Below the pieces are notes generated by a model. The model did no database searches. It saw only the letters and a list, made by a program, of their open reading frames with translations, and had not been told where the DNA came from. This document shows positions 7,509 to 10,749 of a DNA stretch of 10,749 nt, in pieces. Each line of letters starts with the position of its first letter. The first letter of the stretch is position 1. The DNA comes from an uncultured Kiloniellales bacterium (GTDB lineage: Bacteria > Pseudomonadota > Alphaproteobacteria > Kiloniellales > JAKSDN01), in contig CAMYMY010000085.1 of NCBI GenBank assembly GCA_947259625.1, forward strand, positions 1 to 10,749, given 5' to 3'. The position numbers and the translations under genes are program-made.

Positions 7509-8306
7509 ATGACCGGAACCGGACCGAAAGGCGCCCACCCGGAGGCCTATCCGCGGGCCGCGCTGGTGACCGGCGCGGGCCGGCGGATCGGCCGGGCGAT
7601 CGCGGGCGCCCTGGCGCGCGACGGCTGGGCCGTCGCCCTGCACTTCAACCGCTCGGTCGAGGATACCCAGGCGCTCGCCCGCGAGATCGAGGCGGCAGGC
7701 GGGCGCGCCGTGACGTTCCAGGCCGACCTGGCGCGGGAGAGCGACAGCGCCCGGCTGGTGCCGCGCGCGGTCGAGGCGCTGGGACCGCTGGGCTGCCTGG
7801 TCAACAACGCCGCTGTGTTCAGCCACGACCATGTCGGGACCGCGAGCCGCGAGACCTGGGACTGGCACATCGAGGCCAACCTGCGCGCGCCCCTGGTGCT
7901 GACCCAGGCCTTCGCGCGGGCCCTGCCGGAACCGCAGGGCGGCGCCGTGGTCAACCTGCTGGACCAGCGGGTCTGGAACCTGACCCCCCATTTCCTCAGC
8001 TACACCGTGTCGAAGTCCGCGCTCTGGACGTTGACCCGCACCCTGGCGCTGGCCCTGGCACCGCGCATCCGGGTCAACGCGATCGGCCCCGGGCCGACCC
8101 TGCCGAGCGAACGCCAGAGCCGGGCGCAGTTCGAGGCGCAGTGCGCCGCCCTCCCGCTCGGCCGCGGGCCGACGCCCGAGGAGGTCGCCGACGGCGTGCG
8201 CTTCCTGCTCGCCGCCAGATCCATGACCGGACAGATGATCGCCCTGGACGGCGGCCAGCACCTCGGCTGGGCCCAAGGCGGCCAGAGTTCGGCACCCCAG
8301 GAGTGA
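7509..8306 (+). CDS. Short-chain reductase of pteridine-reductase/FolM type
   Basis: A 265-residue NADPH-dependent SDR enzyme, probably reducing dihydropterins (dihydromonapterin or dihydrobiopterin) or dihydrofolate. The cofactor motif is TGAGRRIG (21-28): Arg replaces the usual glycine (TGxxxRxG rather than TGxxxGxG), a hallmark of pteridine reductases such as Leishmania PTR1 and E. coli FolM. HFNRS at 45-49 supplies an arginine for NADPH phosphate. NNAA at 99-102 is typical SDR. The active site reads Asp152, Tyr165, Lys169: aspartate stands where ordinary SDRs have serine, with the same 13- and 4-residue spacings as PTR1 Asp181/Tyr194/Lys198. GPG at 193-195 and ALDGG at 245-249 complete the fold. 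folB follows closely, which supports a pterin role. The start ATG 7509 lacks a clear Shine-Dalgarno; upstream in-frame sequence is not family-like. The exact substrate is inferred. Confidence 0.85.
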   Translation: MTGTGPKGAHPEAYPRAALVTGAGRRIGRAIAGALARDGWAVALHFNRSVEDTQALAREIEAAGGRAVTFQADLARESDSARLVPRAVEALGPLGCLVNNAAVFSHDHVGTASRETWDWHIEANLRAPLVLTQAFARALPEPQGGAVVNLLDQRVWNLTPHFLSYTVSKSALWTLTRTLALALAPRIRVNAIGPGPTLPSERQSRAQFEAQCAALPLGRGPTPEEVADGVRFLLAARSMTGQMIALDGGQHLGWAQGGQSSAPQE

Positions 8307-8311
8307 CCGTC

Positions 8312-8353
8312 ATGCACATCCGACGGGACCACCGCGGCGCGGGCGCGCCATGA
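8312..8353 (+). CDS. 13-codon mini-ORF overlapping the folB start
   Basis: An ATG at 8312 opens a 13-residue frame (MHIRRDHRGAGAP) ending at TGA 8351-8353, which overlaps the folB ATG in ATGA. AGGAG at 8299-8303 sits 8 bases before this ATG, an ideal Shine-Dalgarno placed across the reductase stop codon. folB itself has only GC-rich sequence and no Shine-Dalgarno before it. The peptide is basic and probably has no function of its own; translating it would deliver ribosomes to the folB start. It is too short to be supported by coding signal alone. Confidence 0.45.
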   Translation: MHIRRDHRGAGAP

Positions 8354-8772
8354 CCAGGAAAGCGCCCCGGAAATCGCAGGGCGCCCCGCCGGGCGGGTTC
8401 GGCAGCCCCGCGCCGGCCGCGCAAAGCATCGTCCTGCGCGACCTGACGGTGCAGTCCAGTATCGGCGTGTCCGCGGACGAACGCGCCCGGCCGCAGCGGA
8501 TCCGGGTCACGCTGGAGATCGAGGTCGAGCCCAGGGCCCCGGGCGAGGACAAAATCGCCGAGGTGGTCAACTACGGCCAGCTGGTCGGCGAGGTGCGCGA
8601 GGTCTGCACCGGCACCACCGCCCGGCTGCTCGAGACCCTGGCCGGAGAGATCGCCCGGGCCTGTTTCTTCGATGCGCGCGTCCGCGCGGTAAAGGTCCGG
8701 ATCGAAAAGCTCGACCGCTATCCCGACGTCAGCGGCGTCGGCGTCGCGGTGGAGTATCTCAGAGAGCCGTAG
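8350..8772 (+). CDS. folB: Dihydroneopterin aldolase
   Basis: FolB converts 7,8-dihydroneopterin into 6-hydroxymethyl-dihydropterin and glycolaldehyde in folate synthesis. The protein has 140 residues. The fold proper starts near residue 26 (SIVLRDLTVQSSIGV), after a Pro/Gly/Ala-rich extension of about 24 residues not found in typical 120-residue family members. Conserved features are IGVSADERARPQ at 38-49, with Glu44 as the likely pterin-binding or catalytic acid; VVNYGQL at 72-78, with Tyr75; and VRIEKLDRYPDVSGVGVAVEY at 116-136, with the catalytic Lys120. It is 43 bp downstream of the pterin reductase gene, so the two are probably one operon. Its ATG overlaps the stop of a 13-codon mini-ORF and lacks its own Shine-Dalgarno, suggesting coupled translation. 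Some family members also act as epimerases or on monapterin forms; the sequence does not decide this. Confidence 0.9.
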   Translation: MTRKAPRKSQGAPPGGFGSPAPAAQSIVLRDLTVQSSIGVSADERARPQRIRVTLEIEVEPRAPGEDKIAEVVNYGQLVGEVREVCTGTTARLLETLAGEIARACFFDARVRAVKVRIEKLDRYPDVSGVGVAVEYLREP

Positions 8773-8806
8773 CGTGCGGCCCCTCGGCTTCATGCCGACC
8801 GGCACG
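8773..8806 (+). terminator. Nested stem-loop after folB, possible terminator
   Basis: Right after the folB stop, CGTGC (8773-8777) pairs with GCACG (8802-8806), extended by two G-C pairs with one bulge. Inside lies a second hairpin, CGGC-TTCAT-GCCG (8785-8797). No T-run follows; the downstream bases are only mildly A-rich. Its position suggests transcript ending or 3'-end protection. Confidence 0.38.
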
Positions 8807-8860
8807 AACGGGACCTAAAACCTTGCCATTGCGGCGTTTCTGGGCACCGACGCGAGAAAG

Positions 8861-8869
8861 TTGTACACA
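8861..8869 (+). promoter_or_regulatory. DnaA-box-like word 1
   Basis: TTGTACACA differs from TTATNCACA at one position (third base). It is the most upstream of three such words on the same strand in the AT-rich intergenic segment. Confidence 0.3.
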
Positions 8870-8950
8870 GCGATACGCCGGGCCGAATTCGGTCACGGGA
8901 GTCAAGCCGGAAATATCGTCAACGCAAGCGGTTTGGCTATTGACTATAAA

Positions 8951-8979
8951 TTTCATTTGTTATTTCAAACGGTTATAAT
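8951..8979 (+). promoter_or_regulatory. Candidate sigma-70-type promoter for uvrC
   Basis: A perfect TATAAT lies at 8974-8979. Seventeen bases upstream is TTTCAT (8951-8956), which matches TTGACA at only three positions. A better -35-like TTGACT lies at 8940-8945 but is 28 bases away, too far for the same -10. The start site would be near 8986, giving a leader of about 170 bases before uvrC. Confidence 0.38.
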
Positions 8980-9002
8980 AAGTGCCCAAAAAATAGGCAA
9001 GA

Positions 9003-9017
9003 TTAAGAAAACCTTGA
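9003..9017 (+). promoter_or_regulatory. Near-match to a CtrA binding site
   Basis: TTAA at 9003-9006, seven bases, then TTGA at 9014-9017. The alphaproteobacterial CtrA consensus is TTAA-N7-TTAA, so seven of eight fixed bases match. A GATTC (GANTC, CcrM-type methylation site) overlaps its right end at 9016-9020. A single near-match in AT-rich DNA can arise by chance. Confidence 0.3.
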
Positions 9018-9049
9018 TTCTGCTAGGGAGACGGACCCTCGACCGTGGG

Positions 9050-9058
9050 ATATACACA
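9050..9058 (+). promoter_or_regulatory. DnaA-box-like word 2
   Basis: ATATACACA differs from TTATNCACA only at the first base. It lies 4 bases before word 3. Confidence 0.28.
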
Positions 9059-9061
9059 ATG

Positions 9062-9070
9062 TTACCCACA
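9062..9070 (+). promoter_or_regulatory. DnaA-box-like word 3
   Basis: TTACCCACA differs from TTATNCACA only at the fourth base. Together with the adjacent word at 9050 it makes a tight same-strand pair, start-to-start distance 12 bases. Confidence 0.3.
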
Positions 9071-9078
9071 GAAACCGT

Positions 9079-9093
9079 GGACAGATTATGTCC
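9079..9093. promoter_or_regulatory. Short palindrome upstream of uvrC
   Basis: GGACA (9079-9083) and TGTCC (9089-9093) form a perfect 5-bp inverted repeat around five bases, 64 bp before the uvrC ATG. It could be an operator half-site pair; the arms are short and no regulator can be named. Confidence 0.2.
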
Positions 9094-9156
9094 GTTTCTT
9101 GACACGGCCCAGCGGCGAAGATTGACCTGCGGCGCCCAGATGGCGAGATTGCCCCC

Positions 9157-10749
9157 ATGGTGAGGACACGAGGACGCCGCCGGACGGAAGATCCCTCGGC
9201 GGGCGGCAAGCGTTCGGCCATGGCGCCGGGGGCGGAACCGCCGCCGGGCTCTAGCAAGGCCGCTCCGGCCTCGCTGGCGCGCGGCTTGGCCGCGATCGGC
9301 GATGCGCTGAAGACGCTGCCCACCGCGCCGGGCGTCTACCGCATGCTCAACCGGCGCGGCGACGCACTCTATGTCGGCAAGGCGCAGAACCTGCGCAAGC
9401 GGGTCGCCACCTACGTACAACTCGGCAAGTTGCCCCGGCGCCTGCAGCGCATGGTCGCCGAGACCGCCCGCCTCGAGGTGGTCACGACCCACACGGAGAC
9501 CGAGGCCCTGCTGCTCGAGAGCAACCTGATCAAGCGGCTGATGCCACGCTACAACGTGCTGCTGCGCGACGACAAGTCGTTTCCCTACATCCTGATCGCC
9601 AGCGGCCACGATCACCCGCAGATCACCAAGCACCGTGGCCAGCACAGCCGCGCCGGCGACTATTTCGGCCCGTTCGCCTCGGCCGGCGCCGTCAACCGGA
9701 CCATCACCGCGCTGGAGAAGGCCTTCCTGCTGCGCTCCTGTTCGGACGCGGTCTTCGCCAGCCGCACCCGGCCCTGCCTGATGTACCAGATCAAGCGCTG
9801 CTCGGCGCCCTGCGTCGGACGCATAGCGCCCGCCGACTACGGCGCGCTGGTCGACCAGGCCAGGGACTTCCTGAGCGGCCACTCCAAGGCGGTCCAGCAG
9901 AGGCTCGGCGGCGCCATGCAGGAGTCCTCGGACCGGCTCGACTTCGAGACCGCGGCGGTCTACCGCGACCGCATCCGCGCGCTGGCGCACATCCAGTCGC
10001 ACCAGGACATCAATGTCGAGGGCATCGACGACGCGGACGCGATCGCTGCCCACCAGGACGCCGGCCAGACCTGCATCCAGGTGTTTTTCTATCGGGCCGG
10101 CCGCAACTACGGCAACCGCGCCTACTTTCCCTTGCACGACAGGAACCTGGACGCGGCCACCGTGCTGTCCGCCTTCATTGCCCAGTTCTATGACGACAAG
10201 CCGACGCCGCGTCTGGTTCTGCTCAGCCACGGCCTCGAGGAACAAGTCCTGCTGGCCGAGGCGCTGGGCCAGCGCGCCGGGTACAAGGTGACCCTGCTGC
10301 AGCCCAGACGCGGCGGCAAGCGCAAGCTGATCGATGGCGCGATCGCCAACGCCCGCGAGGCGCTCGCCCGGCGCCTCGCCGAGAGCAGCACCCAGCGCCG
10401 GCTGCTCGAGGACCTCGCCCTGCGCCTTGGCCTCGAGGCCACGCCGCGGCGCATCGAGGTCTACGACAACAGCCACATCCAGGGCGAAAACGCCTACGGT
10501 GCCATGATCGTCGCCGGGTCGGACGGCTTCGTGAAGGCCGCCTACCGGAAGTTTCGGATCAAGGGCGCCCGCAAGCCCGGAACCCGGCCGCCGGGGACCG
10601 GCGAGGGCTTCGCGCCGGGCGAGCGCCTCGCGGGCGTTGGCGAACGCGCCATCGATCAGCTTGCGCTTGCCGCCGCGTCAGGGCTGCAGCAGGGTCACCT
10701 TGTACCCGGCGCGCTGGCCCAGCGCCTCGGCCAGCAGGACTTGTTCCTC
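9157..10749 (+). CDS. uvrC: Excinuclease ABC subunit C, running into an inverted copy of itself at the window end
   Basis: UvrC makes both incisions around a lesion held by UvrB. From ATG 9157 the frame is open to the window edge. Residues 1-42 are a basic, Pro/Gly-rich extension. The GIY-YIG nuclease domain (3' incision) runs from about 52: APGVYRML at 58-64 and LYVGKAQNLRKR at 71-82. A Cys-rich stretch lies at 195-219 (CSD...CLMYQIKRCSAPC). The UvrB-binding UVR motif is near 255-285 (LDFETAAVYRDRIRAL). The RNase H-like domain (5' incision) begins with IEVYDNSHIQGENAYGAM at 433-450, with the catalytic Asp437. After YRKFRIKG (463-470) comes an atypical Pro/Gly-rich run, and from about residue 486 (base 10612) the coding sense is lost: the DNA is a reverse complement of 10237-10374. 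The expected PGDD...MMREVL region, later catalytic residues and helix-hairpin-helix domain are therefore absent. No strong Shine-Dalgarno precedes 9157; ATG 9220 is an alternative start. Confidence 0.93.
   Translation, partial: MVRTRGRRRTEDPSAGGKRSAMAPGAEPPPGSSKAAPASLARGLAAIGDALKTLPTAPGVYRMLNRRGDALYVGKAQNLRKRVATYVQLGKLPRRLQRMVAETARLEVVTTHTETEALLLESNLIKRLMPRYNVLLRDDKSFPYILIASGHDHPQITKHRGQHSRAGDYFGPFASAGAVNRTITALEKAFLLRSCSDAVFASRTRPCLMYQIKRCSAPCVGRIAPADYGALVDQARDFLSGHSKAVQQRLGGAMQESSDRLDFETAAVYRDRIRALAHIQSHQDINVEGIDDADAIAAHQDAGQTCIQVFFYRAGRNYGNRAYFPLHDRNLDAATVLSAFIAQFYDDKPTPRLVLLSHGLEEQVLLAEALGQRAGYKVTLLQPRRGGKRKLIDGAIANAREALARRLAESSTQRRLLEDLALRLGLEATPRRIEVYDNSHIQGENAYGAMIVAGSDGFVKAAYRKFRIKGARKPGTRPPGTGEGFAPGERLAGVGERAIDQLALAAASGLQQGHLVPGALAQRLGQQDLFL
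10237..10374 (+). repeat. Inverted repeat, left arm (inside uvrC)
   Basis: These 138 bases encode UvrC residues 361-406 in frame and reappear, reverse-complemented, at 10612-10749. Position x pairs with 20986 minus x. Two mismatches: 10306 against 10680, and 10342 against 10644. The arms are separated by 237 bases. Confidence 0.95.
10612..10749 (-). repeat. Inverted repeat, right arm (window end)
   Basis: This is the reverse complement of 10237-10374 with two differences. One turns the uvrC codon AGA into TGA, so this copy would not encode UvrC. It reaches exactly to the last base of the window, so the true arm may be longer. Confidence 0.95.

Larger units (their letters stand above)
8807..9156. 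other. AT-rich intergenic segment before uvrC
   Basis: This 350-base stretch holds no convincing gene. A frame from 8861 to 9163 gives a 100-residue translation starting at TTG, without recognisable pattern. Composition changes sharply: in 8941-9000 only 16 of 60 bases are G or C, against roughly two-thirds in the rest of the window. It holds a perfect -10-like TATAAT, three one-mismatch DnaA-box words, a near CtrA-box word and a short palindrome, listed separately. It most likely contains the uvrC promoter; a role as a replication origin or protein-binding hub is a possibility only. Confidence 0.6.

Noticed and set aside
8861..9163. A 100-codon frame in the AT-rich intergenic segment
   Set aside because: It starts at TTG without a Shine-Dalgarno, its composition follows the AT-rich island, and it overlaps the uvrC start.
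8965..10476. A 503-codon minus-strand frame
   Set aside because: It is antisense to uvrC, with a low-complexity translation.

Overview
The window is a high-GC stretch of bacterial chromosome carrying housekeeping genes. Base composition, protein style (CarB, UvrB, UvrC, MsrB, FolB, a CaCA exchanger) and compact spacing suggest an alphaproteobacterium, perhaps of the Rhodospirillales or a related order. That placement is inference from composition and protein character, not from a marker-gene search.

Layout, left to right. Bases 1-856 hold the first 285 codons of carB on the minus strand, cut by the window edge. Bases 857-1747 hold a small accessory island: a 98-bp repeat (901-998), a type II toxin-antitoxin pair (antitoxin 1088-1306 intact, toxin 1306-1574 with one base missing), and a second copy of the repeat in the same orientation (1599-1696). 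uvrB follows at 1748-3892, then a small lipoprotein gene (4032-4457), msrB (4568-4975), a gene-poor spacer, and a Na+/Ca2+ exchanger-type membrane protein (5311-6279). A low-specificity threonine aldolase gene converges on it from the minus strand (6329-7375). Divergent from that is a probable pterin operon: a short-chain reductase with the pteridine-reductase signature (7509-8306), a 13-codon mini-ORF (8312-8353) and folB (8350-8772). An unusual AT-rich intergenic segment (8807-9156) with DnaA-box-like and CtrA-box-like words separates folB from uvrC (9157 to the window end).

Functional themes. uvrB and uvrC encode two of the three UvrABC excision-repair proteins, and MsrB repairs oxidised methionine. 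The reductase and FolB both act on reduced pterins. The toxin-antitoxin island sits between exact-length direct repeats whose recombination would remove it, and its toxin reading frame is broken in this sequence.

The right end is not ordinary. The last 138 bases (10612-10749) are an inverted copy of an internal part of uvrC (10237-10374) with two mismatches. UvrC reads as a normal family member up to about residue 485, then its frame runs into this inverted copy instead of the expected nuclease domain. This is most simply a fold-back chimera or contig-end artefact, though a real inversion-duplication cannot be excluded.

I do not find a large new defence or mobile system here. The items most worth checking are the fold-back in uvrC, the repeat-bounded broken toxin-antitoxin cassette, the AT-rich region before uvrC, and the mini-ORF coupling ahead of folB.
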